This document shows, one piece after another, positions 1 to 8,302 of a stretch of 64,000 nt of DNA. Source of the DNA: Phycisphaerae bacterium (GTDB lineage: Bacteria > Planctomycetota > Phycisphaerae > UBA1845); NCBI GenBank assembly GCA_029260015.1, contig JAJDEB010000034.1:1-64000 (forward strand). Direction: 5' to 3'. Below the pieces are notes generated by a model that saw only the letters and a list, made by a program, of their open reading frames with translations, did not search any database and was not told where the DNA came from. Position numbers and translations under genes: made by a program. Every line of letters begins with the position of its first letter. Within the stretch, counting starts at the first letter, position 1.

Positions 1-1
1 C

Positions 2-1219
2 GACAACTGTCCGATTATCGCCAATCCGACCCAGGACGATTCTGATGGCGATTTTGCGGGTGATGCGTGCGACCCATGTCCGGACGTTGCCGACGAGTCG
101 GCTGACGATGCGGATGGCGATGGGATCAGCGACGATTGCGATAATTGTTTGAACGAGCCCAATGCCGATCAGGACAACGATGATGGCGACGATCTGGGAA
201 ATGCGTGTGACAACTGCCCGGATGATTCGAATCCCGATCAAGCCGATACGGATGGCGATGGTGTGGGCGACTCCTGCGACAACTGTCTGGAGACTTCCAA
301 CGCTTCACAAGATGAGGAGGACGGCGACGGGATCGGTGACGCTTGCGATTATGAACTGGTGTTTGTTTCGGATAGAGATGGCAACGATGAAATCTACATC
401 ATGAACTCCGATGGTTCGAACCAGGCGCGTATCACCAACCACCCGGAATACGACCGAGACCCGGCCATAAATCCCCAGGGAACCCGCGTGGTATTCTCCT
501 CTGGGCGTCAGGGTAATAATGAAGAAATCTTCATCATGAATGCAGACGGGTCGGCGCCGCAGAATCTGACCAATCATCCCGATCGCGACGCCTTTCCAAC
601 ATGGAGCCCGGATGGCAAAAAGATTGCCTTCATGTCCACGCGTGACGGAAGTCAAGACATCTTTATCATGAATGAAGATGGGACCGGTGTTGAACAACTC
701 ACAACGAGTTCCGACATTGAGCGTTTCGCGGCGTTCAGTGCAGACGGGAAAAAGATCCTCTACGGCCGCCTTGTCGGAGGATCATCCTGGGGCGTTTGGT
801 CAATGGACCTTGATGGGGGGAATCAGACCGAACTCGCAAGTAGTTTAACCGGCATCAATATCAACCCGGTGTTCGATCCGGAAGGTGATCGTATCGCGTT
901 TGAAACCAGCCGCGATGGGTCATCACAAATCTACCTGATGGAATCGAACGGTAGCAACGAAATCAACCTGACCAACGATGTGTCTATTAACACGGCTCAT
1001 CCGACGTATCACCCGAGAAATGGACGAATCTACTATCACTCCACCGTCGATGCACAGTTGCAGATATTCTCGATGGACCAATCAGGTGGCGATGTTGCCC
1101 AATTGACATTTGAGGGGCGCAACTACGCGCCGTCGTTCGCACCGCGATTCAAGAATTCGATCGTTATTGGTCCGGCTGCTGGCGGAGGAATTGGCCCTGT
1201 GATCGTAGTTGATCCGTAA
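2..1219 (+). CDS. Thrombospondin type 3 repeat / TolB-like beta-propeller protein, 5' end missing
   Basis: The reading frame is open from the first bases of the window, so the N-terminus lies upstream. The first ~115 visible residues are tandem Asp/Cys-rich calcium-binding repeats of the thrombospondin type 3 kind (D-x-D-G-D-G-x-x-D-x-C-D-N-C, about five units). They are followed by five or six TolB/PD40 propeller blades with the recurring pattern I-Y/F-I-M-N-x-D-G-S followed by L-T-N, and W-S-P-D-G-K. The C-terminus is a short Gly/Ala/Pro-rich tail without a membrane anchor. The family is secreted or cell-surface and usually protein-binding; no catalytic residues are visible. A strong hairpin terminator follows the stop codon, so the transcript ends here. 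The function beyond calcium-stabilised surface binding is unknown. Confidence 0.85.
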   Translation, partial: DNCPIIANPTQDDSDGDFAGDACDPCPDVADESADDADGDGISDDCDNCLNEPNADQDNDDGDDLGNACDNCPDDSNPDQADTDGDGVGDSCDNCLETSNASQDEEDGDGIGDACDYELVFVSDRDGNDEIYIMNSDGSNQARITNHPEYDRDPAINPQGTRVVFSSGRQGNNEEIFIMNADGSAPQNLTNHPDRDAFPTWSPDGKKIAFMSTRDGSQDIFIMNEDGTGVEQLTTSSDIERFAAFSADGKKILYGRLVGGSSWGVWSMDLDGGNQTELASSLTGININPVFDPEGDRIAFETSRDGSSQIYLMESNGSNEINLTNDVSINTAHPTYHPRNGRIYYHSTVDAQLQIFSMDQSGGDVAQLTFEGRNYAPSFAPRFKNSIVIGPAAGGGIGPVIVVDP

Positions 1220-1264
1220 GCGAAAGTTTATTGATTTGCAAGATGCCGCGTCATTGAAGATAAC

Positions 1265-1309
1265 GGTGCGGATTGGCGGAAGTACCTCGCCGATCCGCAC
1301 CTTATTCTT
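1265..1309 (+). terminator. Intrinsic terminator
   Basis: A 14-bp stem (1265-1278 with 1288-1301, one G-T wobble, loop of 9) is followed by the T-rich tract ttattctt. It lies between the propeller protein and the dehydrogenase gene. Confidence 0.75.
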
Positions 1310-1336
1310 GCGCGAGTCTCTTCATAGATTGAAAAC

Positions 1337-2575
1337 ATGAAAGCTTTTTTATACGACATCAAGCCGGCGCGGTGGATTGTTTCCAAGGCACTCGGGCGCG
1401 TTTGGCCGAGCGTATTTTGGTCTCCATTCGGAAGCCTCAAATACAAGGACATACCCAAGCCCCTGATTCCATCAGACGATTGGGTTCTGCTCAAGACCAA
1501 ACTTGGTGGAATCTGCGGTACCGACATGGCCATGCTCACGCAGCGGACGCATCCGGCGAACATCGTGCGATCGCTGACGAGTTTCCCGATTGTTCTGGGG
1601 CACGAGAATGTGGCAGTCATCGAAGAAGTCGGAAGCGCTGTAAGCGAATGGAAGCCGGGCGATCGGGTGGTTTGTGAACCGTCGCTTTCCTGCGATCCGC
1701 GCGGGGTTGATCCAATGTGTTCGTCCTGTGCAGCGGGGCAGTTTTCGCTTTGCGAATCATTCATCGGAGGCGGTCGCCTCGGCAAGGGCACGATGATCGG
1801 GCTGAACAATTTCACGTCGGGAAGCTGGTCTCCGTACTTTGTCGCCCACAAGTCGCAGTTGTATCGGGTTCCAGAAACCTTGAGCGATGAACAAGCCGTC
1901 CTCGTCGATCCGCTGGCGTGTAGCCTCCACGCAGTGTTGCGACGACAACCCGCAGATGGCGAGCACGTTTTGGTGGTGGGTGCAGGCATCATCGGTTTGG
2001 GTGTGCTGATGAGTATTCGCGCGATGGGGTCGCGTGCCCATGTGACGATCATCGCCCGCAACGAACGCCAGGTTGGTTTTCTAAAGGGGTGCGGAGCAAA
2101 CGAAGTCGTGGTTGCACCGCGCAAGTTGTCGCGGGCGGGATTGTTTGAACGGGTGGCAGAGAAGTTGGGAGCGCAGCGGGTGGCTGGTCAATTTGGCAAT
2201 CAACTCATGATCGGTGGTGCCGACATGGTTTTTGATTGCGTGGGCACGGGCGAGAGTTTAGCCAACGCCATGAAGTTCTGCAAAGCCCGTGGAACGGTGG
2301 TAGCGGCTGGGACGTCGCACATTGCGTTGGTCGATACGACAGCGCTGTGGTTCAACGAGCTGACCGTGTTGGGGGCGTATGGCCGGCAATTCGAGAATGC
2401 TGACGGAGCACGTCGCCATACTTACGAGATGGTGTTCGGACTAATGACCAAAGGCAAACTCGACGCCGGTCAGTTGCAGGTCCAAACGTTTGCACCCTCC
2501 GAATATCGCGCCGCATTCGACGCGGTCGGGAAGCGAGGCCAGAGCGGAGTCGCGAAGATCGCATTCAAACATTAG
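1337..2575 (+). CDS. Zinc-dependent alcohol/threonine dehydrogenase family protein (MDR superfamily)
   Basis: A 412-residue medium-chain dehydrogenase/reductase. The catalytic-zinc positions are seen as C60 in GGICGTD and H89-E90 in GHENV. The structural-zinc loop with four cysteines lies at about residues 119-139 (C-x8-C-x2-C-x7-C). The NAD(P)-binding Rossmann motif GAGIIGLG lies near residue 215. The protein is somewhat longer than the typical 340-380 residues because of an N-terminal extension and a short insertion before the Rossmann repeat. Substrate cannot be told from sequence; the closest recognisable types are threonine- or sorbitol-dehydrogenase-like enzymes. The gene stands alone between a terminator and a composite repeat that starts immediately after its TAG stop. 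Confidence 0.88.
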   Translation: MKAFLYDIKPARWIVSKALGRVWPSVFWSPFGSLKYKDIPKPLIPSDDWVLLKTKLGGICGTDMAMLTQRTHPANIVRSLTSFPIVLGHENVAVIEEVGSAVSEWKPGDRVVCEPSLSCDPRGVDPMCSSCAAGQFSLCESFIGGGRLGKGTMIGLNNFTSGSWSPYFVAHKSQLYRVPETLSDEQAVLVDPLACSLHAVLRRQPADGEHVLVVGAGIIGLGVLMSIRAMGSRAHVTIIARNERQVGFLKGCGANEVVVAPRKLSRAGLFERVAEKLGAQRVAGQFGNQLMIGGADMVFDCVGTGESLANAMKFCKARGTVVAAGTSHIALVDTTALWFNELTVLGAYGRQFENADGARRHTYEMVFGLMTKGKLDAGQLQVQTFAPSEYRAAFDAVGKRGQSGVAKIAFKH

Positions 2576-2723
2576 TGGTTCGTCACTCCCGCGCATGCGG
2601 GAGTCCAGAACGAGCGATGTGTAACGCGCGGGGCTTGGATTCCCGCTTTCGCGGGAATGACGGCGGAGGGCAGGGAATGAGGCTGGAGCGCAACCCGCAA
2701 AATGAAGCGTGGGCCTACACCAG
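2576..2723 (+). repeat. Composite palindromic (REP-like) element, full copy A
   Basis: Two palindromes lie in tandem: CTCCCGCGCATGCGGGAG (2586-2603) and ATTCCCGCTTTCGCGGGAAT (2639-2658). They are joined by a spacer containing CAGAACGAGCGATGTGTAAC, and followed by GCAACCCGCAAAATGAAGCG and TGGGCCTACACCAG. It begins directly after the TAG stop of the dehydrogenase gene and fills the space before the convergent gene ending at 2852. Related copies are at 33476, 37826 and 62683. The rest of the gap to 2851 shows nothing else. Confidence 0.8.
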
Positions 2724-2851
2724 ATCGCTGATTCGTTTCGCGCGCAGAGAAAAGGCGACCCGCATCCCGCAGATCGCCTTCTCCCTTTTGCTGTGTCACA
2801 TTGCCAAAAAGGCTCGCGAATTGCGAACCTCTGCAGTTATGCGAAATTCAA

Positions 2852-3244
2852 TTAACGTGTGGGGAAACGGAAGCTCTTTCCGTTGCGGGTCGGGCTGGTG
2901 GCTACGATGAATCCGCCCGACTTGTTGTAAGCGACGGCTTTGATGCTGCCTTTGCCGAACTGTTTGGCCAAAGTTGTCTTGGCCGAGGCGACGCTCCAGC
3001 TCTTGCTCTGTGAGGTTTTGCCCTTTGAAGCCGAGGAAGACCAGCGATTGAGCTGAGTCTTCGAGACGCTTTGGAGGACTGCACCTTTTTCAATCCACTT
3101 TGAGAATGAATTGAGCTGTGACGGTGAGGGACGGTTGCCTGAAGTGGAACCGGTTGTCTGGTTGGCCAGAGTCTTGAAGAAATTGGCCTTATTCTGGAAG
3201 TTTGCACGAACACTTGCGTAAGTGGTTTTCTTTGCTGCTGCCAT
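2852..3244 (-). CDS. Small, extremely basic hypothetical protein
   Basis: A 130-residue protein with no recognised domain. It is rich in Ser, Lys, Ala, Thr and Asn, contains about 16 Lys and 6 Arg, and has a single Glu and no Asp, so its net charge is strongly positive. No signal peptide or membrane segment is seen. The N-terminal half has aromatic residues spaced as in short amphipathic helices, and the C-terminal third (SIKAVAYNKSGGFIVATS) reads like two beta strands. The ATG start is supported by GGAG eight bases upstream. Composition suggests binding to nucleic acid or another polyanion, but this is inference only. The gene is monocistronic and convergent with the dehydrogenase. Confidence 0.6.
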   Translation of the reverse strand: MAAAKKTTYASVRANFQNKANFFKTLANQTTGSTSGNRPSPSQLNSFSKWIEKGAVLQSVSKTQLNRWSSSASKGKTSQSKSWSVASAKTTLAKQFGKGSIKAVAYNKSGGFIVATSPTRNGKSFRFPTR

Positions 3245-3598
3245 ATTGATTCTCCGTTTTTCTCTTCTATTTCAGATCTAAGTGACACAACAGGCCGCTT
3301 ACAAACCGAAGCGACCATTTTGATCAGGTGCCGATTTATCGGTGACACGTGCATAGGTCTTGAATTATTCACGCTGAAAACCGGGAACGGTCATACAAAA
3401 AGCCCGAAGAGGCCCATTGTCGACGAACCAACAGGTCGGCTGATTCCTGGTCTGGCGACCGATCTATGCGGGTTTTTAATTCAGTCCTGGCGGATTGTTC
3501 ATCAAAGACCCGTAGTTCAATTGTCGATTTATAAGACTAGCGAGCGCCGCACAGAGACGTGTGGAATAAGCGCAATGAAATTCAAAGGAGGCCACCAG

Positions 3599-3640
3599 GT
3601 GATTGTTGATGCCCACGTGGCAGAGAGATTGGTTACGTGA
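3599..3640 (+). CDS. Possible 13-codon leader ORF coupled to the HDOD-GGDEF gene
   Basis: A perfect Shine-Dalgarno sequence AAAGGAGG (3584-3591) is followed, seven bases later, by GTG and a 13-residue frame (MIVDAHVAERLVT). Its TGA overlaps the GTG start of the next gene in a GTGA arrangement. An in-frame ATG lies at 3575. The 391-bp gap 3245-3636 shows no other convincing gene. The peptide may act only as a device for translational coupling. Confidence 0.35.
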   Translation: MIVDAHVAERLVT

Positions 3641-5112
3641 ATACTGCACTATTATCTGCCATCGTTAATTCTGAGGAGTTGCCTTCGATACCGGCTGTGG
3701 CGTTGAAGGTTATCGAATTGTGCCGCGAAGACGACATCGACATTCAGGATGTCGCTGACGCCATTTCGACGGACCCCGCGCTGACGGTGCGGATGTTGAA
3801 GTCTGCCAACTCATCGATCTTCGGAATGTCCAAGACAGTCAGTTCGCTTTCGCAGGCAATGGTGGTTCTCGGAATTCGTACCGTCAAAGTAATGGCTCTA
3901 GGATTTGCGTTGGCGGATACGGTCAAAGGCGGAAAGAAGAGTGGATTCGATTACCCAAAATATTGGCGCCGTTCGTTAACGACCGCCGTCGCGGCGCGAC
4001 AGCTTGCCGAAGAATTCGGTGGCGTTCGAAAGGACGAAGCATTTGTTGCGGGGCTATTAAGTGACATCGGGATGATCGCAATTCAGCAGCATTGCGAAGC
4101 TGAATATGGCGAAGTCGTTCGGCGCTGTTCACAAAACCAAGAGAGGGTCCACGAAGTCGAACAGGAAATCCTCGAAATCACCCATGCGGATGTCAGCGCG
4201 ATGATGATGGCCAACTGGAGCATGCCCGAAGCCATGTGCCACGCCATTCGGGCGCATCATGGAAATGGAATTGATGAGCTTGACCAGCGCGCAAAGGCCG
4301 TCGGAACGATTCTCAATGCCGCTTCGGAGATCGCGTCACTGTTTTCAGGCGATATTGATCCGGCGAAGTCTGAGGATATCTTCAGTGAAGTCATCAGCAA
4401 AACAGGCATTTCGCATGAGTACCTAGAAAGTGTGATGGTTGTACTGAACGAGAACGTCTCTGAGGCGGCGGAGATGTTCAGCGTCGATCTGGGACAAGAG
4501 ATTTCCTACGACCAACTCAGGCAATCGGCGATGACTCAGCTTACGCATCTTTCGATGAGTGCAGAGCGGGAACGAAAATCTGCCGAAGACCAGATGGAAT
4601 CGCTACGGCACAAAGCCGAAACCGATCGTCTTACCGGGATCGCCAATCGCCAGGCGTTTGATGATCATATCGCTGAGTCCGTCAAGAATGCCACTGAACA
4701 ACGCCGTGAAATGGGGCTGATTATGATGGACATTGATCACTTCAAGAAGCTCAATGACACCTACGGTCACCAAGCCGGTGATGAGGCTCTGCGACGAGTT
4801 GGAGCATGCGTGGACAAGTTCGCGAAGGGCTCCCAGTTCGTCGCGCGATACGGTGGGGAAGAGTTCGCCATCATCGCGGCCGAATCTACTGCGCGAAAAC
4901 TTCGCGAACTGGCAGAGGAGTTGCGCGAAGGCATTTCCAAGATTCGCTTCCAACACAATGGGACACCGCTGCAGTTCACTGCGAGCCTCGGTGCAGCCCA
5001 TGTCGATTTCACAGAAGAGTCGGTCGATGTGGTTGAACTGATCCGTCGTGCTGATGAATGTCTTTACGAAGCCAAACAAGACGGACGCAACTGCGTTGCG
5101 ATCACATTCTAG
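3637..5112 (+). CDS. HDOD domain / GGDEF diguanylate cyclase fusion protein
   Basis: A cytoplasmic 491-residue signalling protein. An HDOD domain covers about residues 10-210 (SIPAVALKVIEL, then helices ending in a degenerate HD-type HAIRAHHG). A linker helix of about 50 charged residues leads to a GGDEF domain (about 320-490), which starts at TDRLTGIANRQAF and has an intact GGEEF active-site loop at about residues 406-410. It should therefore make cyclic di-GMP from two GTP. The inhibitory I-site RxxD expected five residues before GGEEF is replaced by KGSQ, so product feedback inhibition is probably lost. The start is taken as GTG 3637 because an in-frame stop lies at 3607; a weak purine-rich GAGAGA precedes it. 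A short upstream frame with a much better ribosome site overlaps this start. Confidence 0.88.
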   Translation: MNTALLSAIVNSEELPSIPAVALKVIELCREDDIDIQDVADAISTDPALTVRMLKSANSSIFGMSKTVSSLSQAMVVLGIRTVKVMALGFALADTVKGGKKSGFDYPKYWRRSLTTAVAARQLAEEFGGVRKDEAFVAGLLSDIGMIAIQQHCEAEYGEVVRRCSQNQERVHEVEQEILEITHADVSAMMMANWSMPEAMCHAIRAHHGNGIDELDQRAKAVGTILNAASEIASLFSGDIDPAKSEDIFSEVISKTGISHEYLESVMVVLNENVSEAAEMFSVDLGQEISYDQLRQSAMTQLTHLSMSAERERKSAEDQMESLRHKAETDRLTGIANRQAFDDHIAESVKNATEQRREMGLIMMDIDHFKKLNDTYGHQAGDEALRRVGACVDKFAKGSQFVARYGGEEFAIIAAESTARKLRELAEELREGISKIRFQHNGTPLQFTASLGAAHVDFTEESVDVVELIRRADECLYEAKQDGRNCVAITF

Positions 5113-5143
5113 CTGTCGCTCATTTCGCAGATCTACTATTGAA

Positions 5144-6028
5144 TCAGTATTGGTAATCCGGCGCTTCGTCGCTTACCGTCATCAAGAGCATGACGACACC
5201 GATGGCCACAGGGACAATGCAGACGATTTGCGCAATGGCGAATCGTTTCCAACCCTTCAAGCGACCCATCGGGATCAATGTCACCAACGCAACCATGAGC
5301 GGTGTAATCGCCGCAAGCGCAAATTCAGTGGGAAACGTCTCGCCATCGGAATAATAAAAGAATGCGGAAAACGCCAACACTGGAATCAATATCGAAGGGA
5401 TGGCCATCACGCCCAAGATCGGTTCTCGCCTGCGCAACAGCAGGCTGACCAAAAATAGAAAACCCATCACGGATGCGACCGATCCGCAGACCTGAGCGAA
5501 CTTCGCCTGATGAGCATATAACATGACGATGGACGTCAGGATCGTGCCGATCGTTACCAGGAAAAGCGGAGCCAACCCGAACCGCTTTCGACTAAGGTGA
5601 GACGTGGATTCGAGGTTCGCCAAGACAACTGCGGCGACGCCTCCGATGTACCAATTGCGCTTGCCGGCGTACATTTCCCATGATGGCAGGATCAGCCATG
5701 CCGTCGCCGCAGCCACCACCAACCAAATGATCACGCGCAGCACATGAATGCGAGTCAATAGTGGTGCAATGAGGGCTGCGACTGTCGCCCCCCAGATCGT
5801 AACAAGCATCCATTGCCAATGTTCTTTGGGTGGAACACCGGTCCAACCGAACATGGCGATGAATGCAATCGTTAGAGCCGCACCGCAAGCGAGCGCCGGC
5901 AGCGGATCGGTAAGGCGATCATCCTTCAATCGCCAGAACCGATGACCGACGAGCATCAATGCGACAAGTATTGCCACGGGGGTGGCTACACCCCGCAGCA
6001 ACATTTGAAGTATCATGGCTTCGGACAC
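5144..6028 (-). CDS. Polytopic membrane protein, function unknown
   Basis: A 294-residue protein made almost wholly of hydrophobic helices, about eight or nine, separated by very short loops with few charges. No transporter, enzyme or peptidase motif is recognised. The first codon is GTG at 6028, with an in-frame ATG four codons later (6016) that is also possible. The gene lies 23 bases beyond the stop of the upstream YceI gene on the same strand, so the two may share a transcript. It converges with the HDOD-GGDEF gene and no terminator is seen between them. Confidence 0.6.
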   Translation of the reverse strand: MSEAMILQMLLRGVATPVAILVALMLVGHRFWRLKDDRLTDPLPALACGAALTIAFIAMFGWTGVPPKEHWQWMLVTIWGATVAALIAPLLTRIHVLRVIIWLVVAAATAWLILPSWEMYAGKRNWYIGGVAAVVLANLESTSHLSRKRFGLAPLFLVTIGTILTSIVMLYAHQAKFAQVCGSVASVMGFLFLVSLLLRRREPILGVMAIPSILIPVLAFSAFFYYSDGETFPTEFALAAITPLMVALVTLIPMGRLKGWKRFAIAQIVCIVPVAIGVVMLLMTVSDEAPDYQY

Positions 6029-6051
6029 TTAGACGCGAACCCCGATTAGCC

Positions 6052-6636
6052 CTACTTGCCGCCTTCGAGGGCGACGATGATTCGAACGTCGTCGCCAAGG
6101 CCGCCACCTTCGAGTCCGTAATTGACGCCGAAGTCACTGCGCTTGATGGTGAAGATGGTCTCAATGCCTTTAGTTGTTCCGCGCGGTCCGGTGTTGGAAC
6201 CGGTGACTTCGATGTCGATGGTGATCGATTTGGTGACGCCATGACAGTTGAGATCGCCCGTGACTTTGAGCGCACCGTTTTCTCCCTTTTCAACCTTTGA
6301 GCTTTTGAAAGTCAGTGTCGGGAATTCGCGGGCGTTGAAAAAGTCCGGGCTCTTGAGATGGGCGTCGCGCTTTTTGTTGTTGCTGTCGATGCTTTCGGTC
6401 TTGACGGTGATCTCGAAAGACGACTTGGTAGGATCGTCGTCGATCGTGAACGAACCTTCGACGTCATTGAAGCGGCCATAAAATGGTGCCGACTTGTTGT
6501 GCATCACTCGGAACAGAACACTTGAATGACCGCCGTCGACCGTAAACTCGTCAGCCGACGCATTCGAGGCAAGCCCCAGAACGGTCCCTGCAAACAGTAC
6601 AGCCAGCATCTGAATTCCGGAAACTGATTTCTTCAT
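6052..6636 (-). CDS. YceI family periplasmic protein
   Basis: A 194-residue protein with an N-terminal signal peptide ending near ASA-DEF and one YceI beta-barrel domain. Recognisable pieces are FTVDGGHSSVLFRVMH at the start of the barrel, GRFNDVEGSF, the block beginning SIDSNNKKRDAHLKSPDFF, and the closing strand FGVNYG. The family binds polyisoprenoid or amphiphilic ligands in an extended lipocalin-like barrel. The ATG at 6636 is preferred over longer frames because GGGAG lies about seven bases upstream and the signal peptide begins there. It precedes the membrane protein gene at 5144-6028. Confidence 0.9.
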   Translation of the reverse strand: MKKSVSGIQMLAVLFAGTVLGLASNASADEFTVDGGHSSVLFRVMHNKSAPFYGRFNDVEGSFTIDDDPTKSSFEITVKTESIDSNNKKRDAHLKSPDFFNAREFPTLTFKSSKVEKGENGALKVTGDLNCHGVTKSITIDIEVTGSNTGPRGTTKGIETIFTIKRSDFGVNYGLEGGGLGDDVRIIVALEGGK

Positions 6637-6801
6637 CGGTAACTCCCGCAAAGGTCGAATACAGTAATCTTCCACGAAACGCACGCGCGACCCCGTCCCG
6701 CGTCCGCAAACTGTATCTGCTAGCGGCTCGGCTCGCCAACTGTTTGTTACAATCTGGCGACATCGATTCTGAATTTATTGCGGGGTTGAGACCATTGGCA
6801 C

Positions 6802-6843
6802 AAAACGGCGGTGACGCACCACAGCGAGTGATCCGCCACCGCC
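6802..6843 (-). terminator. Probable intrinsic terminator of the pilin/PEP-CTERM/dockerin operon
   Basis: Arms 6807-6816 and 6834-6843 pair over 10 bp with one wobble. Read on the minus strand, the hairpin is followed by GTTTTG. It lies about 40 bases after the stop of the dockerin-bearing gene. Confidence 0.5.
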
Positions 6844-6884
6844 TAATTTAGAAACGGCATCTGGATGTCTTGCGCTGGAGGAAC

Positions 6885-7616
6885 TTATTCCGTTGCAAGT
6901 TCCGGTTCAATGACTTCGTAATCAGACATGTCGATGTCATCATCACCGTCAAAATCAAAACACCCGCAGTGCGGCGCCATCGAGGATTTGCCCGCACCAG
7001 TGAAGCACACTTGGAATTCCGCGAAGTCCAGCAAGTCCACGTCACCATCGAGATCGAGGTCGCCGAGATTCGATACCGGTACGAACTGCCAAAATAGGGT
7101 GACCAAATCTGAAGTGAATCCGGGCCAGGGTTCGCCCGAAGCGTCGCCTACGTAGACTTCGTAAATCGCTTCATATTTGCCGCAAGTTTCGGCTGCATAC
7201 CAGTTGTGGGTCATGAATCCGTCCCACTCCCAGTTGGTGTCGGAACCGGCGGTGCCGAATATTGGAGCGAAGGTTCCTTGTTCAAAGGAGGTCAACCCTT
7301 CCGTTTGCGAAAGCGGCTTGATGAATACGCCTGCGCCGGATGGAATGTTGACGATGCCTCCGATGAGCCAACCGTATTGACCGTTGTACGATTGCCCGTC
7401 GAGAACGCTGGCCGCACCGGAATACGATTCACCGTATTCCTGCAACCACAAACGTTCATCGGGGTCACCGTCAACCGAGACAGCCACCGTCTGATCTATC
7501 ACCGTGACCTGCAAGTGCTTCATCGACCCGCCGAGTTGCGGAGACGCGCCGCCGAAAGCGAATGTCGAAAACGTCATCCACACTGCGAGGGTAATACTAG
7601 TTCGTACGCGGTTCAT
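6885..7616 (-). CDS. Secreted protein with C-terminal dockerin-like tail, paralogue of the adjacent PEP-CTERM protein
   Basis: A 243-residue protein: a signal peptide (about 1-23), a domain of about 150 residues, and a C-terminal pair of calcium-binding loops (GDLDLDGDVDLLDF and FDFDGDDDIDMSDY) typical of dockerin type I. The central domain aligns with that of the upstream gene product, sharing MKH near the start, YN-x-QYGW, PIF, MTHNWYA, and Y-x-Y/I-YVGD. Its ATG overlaps the stop of that gene by four bases (ATGA), so the two are translationally coupled. The family is not recognised. The tail suggests extracellular display or assembly through cohesin-like partners. Confidence 0.75.
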   Translation of the reverse strand: MNRVRTSITLAVWMTFSTFAFGGASPQLGGSMKHLQVTVIDQTVAVSVDGDPDERLWLQEYGESYSGAASVLDGQSYNGQYGWLIGGIVNIPSGAGVFIKPLSQTEGLTSFEQGTFAPIFGTAGSDTNWEWDGFMTHNWYAAETCGKYEAIYEVYVGDASGEPWPGFTSDLVTLFWQFVPVSNLGDLDLDGDVDLLDFAEFQVCFTGAGKSSMAPHCGCFDFDGDDDIDMSDYEVIEPELATE

Positions 7617-8269
7617 CGATTCGTCCTCGCGGTTGAATTGCGCCGACGAAGTCCGATGATCGCACCGATCGAAAGCAGCAACGCGCTCGCCGGTTCCGGT
7701 ACATAAGTCCAGGTGAGCGTAACGCTCGTCGGGTTGAACGACAGGTTCTCTTCACCGGAAAGTTCGTCGCCGACATAGATATTGTAAGTCGCCGAATATT
7801 CACCCGGATCAGTGACGGCGTACCAATTGTGCGTCATCATGCGATCGAAGCGCCAGATGTCAGCCGACCCATCTGTGCTGAAAATCGGATCGTAAGAGTG
7901 CGACGCCTTCATCGGACGCATTGCGCCTTCGTACGTTTCCAATCCGAATGACTGTGATTCGACTTCAATCCAGATAGCATCGCCTGCTGCCGGTACGTCG
8001 AAGCCTTCGTAGATCCACCCGTATTGATCGTTGTAGGCTTTTGTATCGAGCACGTTGGCCGGTGAGAAATGCGACTCGCCGAAGTTGATTAAATCAAGCG
8101 GGCTTTCATCGAGATTGGCCGTGGCGACCACGTTGGAACCGTTGAGGCTGATGGCAATGTGCTTCATGTTGGTGACACCGTTGACGTTCTGTGGCCAGAC
8201 ATCTGCCTTGGCACCTGCGGCGGTGAATCCAGCTAGCAATATTGCTGCAATGACTTGATGCTTACGCAT
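7613..8269 (-). CDS. PEP-CTERM sorting-domain secreted protein
   Basis: A 218-residue protein with a signal peptide (about 1-23), the same central domain as the downstream dockerin protein, and a C-terminal PEP-CTERM signal: VPEPAS, a hydrophobic helix LLLSIGAIIGL, then RRRN. In known systems such tails are processed by exosortase; no exosortase gene is in this window. The ATG at 8269 is chosen over an upstream TTG because AAGGAA lies about eight bases before it. It is the middle gene of a three-gene operon, 33 bases after the pilin-like gene and overlapping the next gene by four bases. Confidence 0.8.
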   Translation of the reverse strand: MRKHQVIAAILLAGFTAAGAKADVWPQNVNGVTNMKHIAISLNGSNVVATANLDESPLDLINFGESHFSPANVLDTKAYNDQYGWIYEGFDVPAAGDAIWIEVESQSFGLETYEGAMRPMKASHSYDPIFSTDGSADIWRFDRMMTHNWYAVTDPGEYSATYNIYVGDELSGEENLSFNPTSVTLTWTYVPEPASALLLSIGAIIGLRRRNSTARTNR

Positions 8270-8302
8270 GCGTGTATTCCTTATCAAATGGCGACGGGCG
8301 AA

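Noticed and set aside
1228..2124. 298-codon frame antisense to the dehydrogenase
   Set aside because: The sense-strand gene has all MDR motifs; the antisense frame has no recognisable domain and crosses the dehydrogenase start.
2576..2723. Insertion sequence or MITE with target duplication at the REP-like element
   Set aside because: No transposase and no flanking direct repeats were seen; it is better described as a REP-like palindromic element.
3320..3640. 106-codon plus-strand frame before the HDOD-GGDEF gene
   Set aside because: No ribosome site at its start and no protein-like pattern. Only its last 13-20 codons, after AAAGGAGG, are plausible and are listed as a leader ORF.
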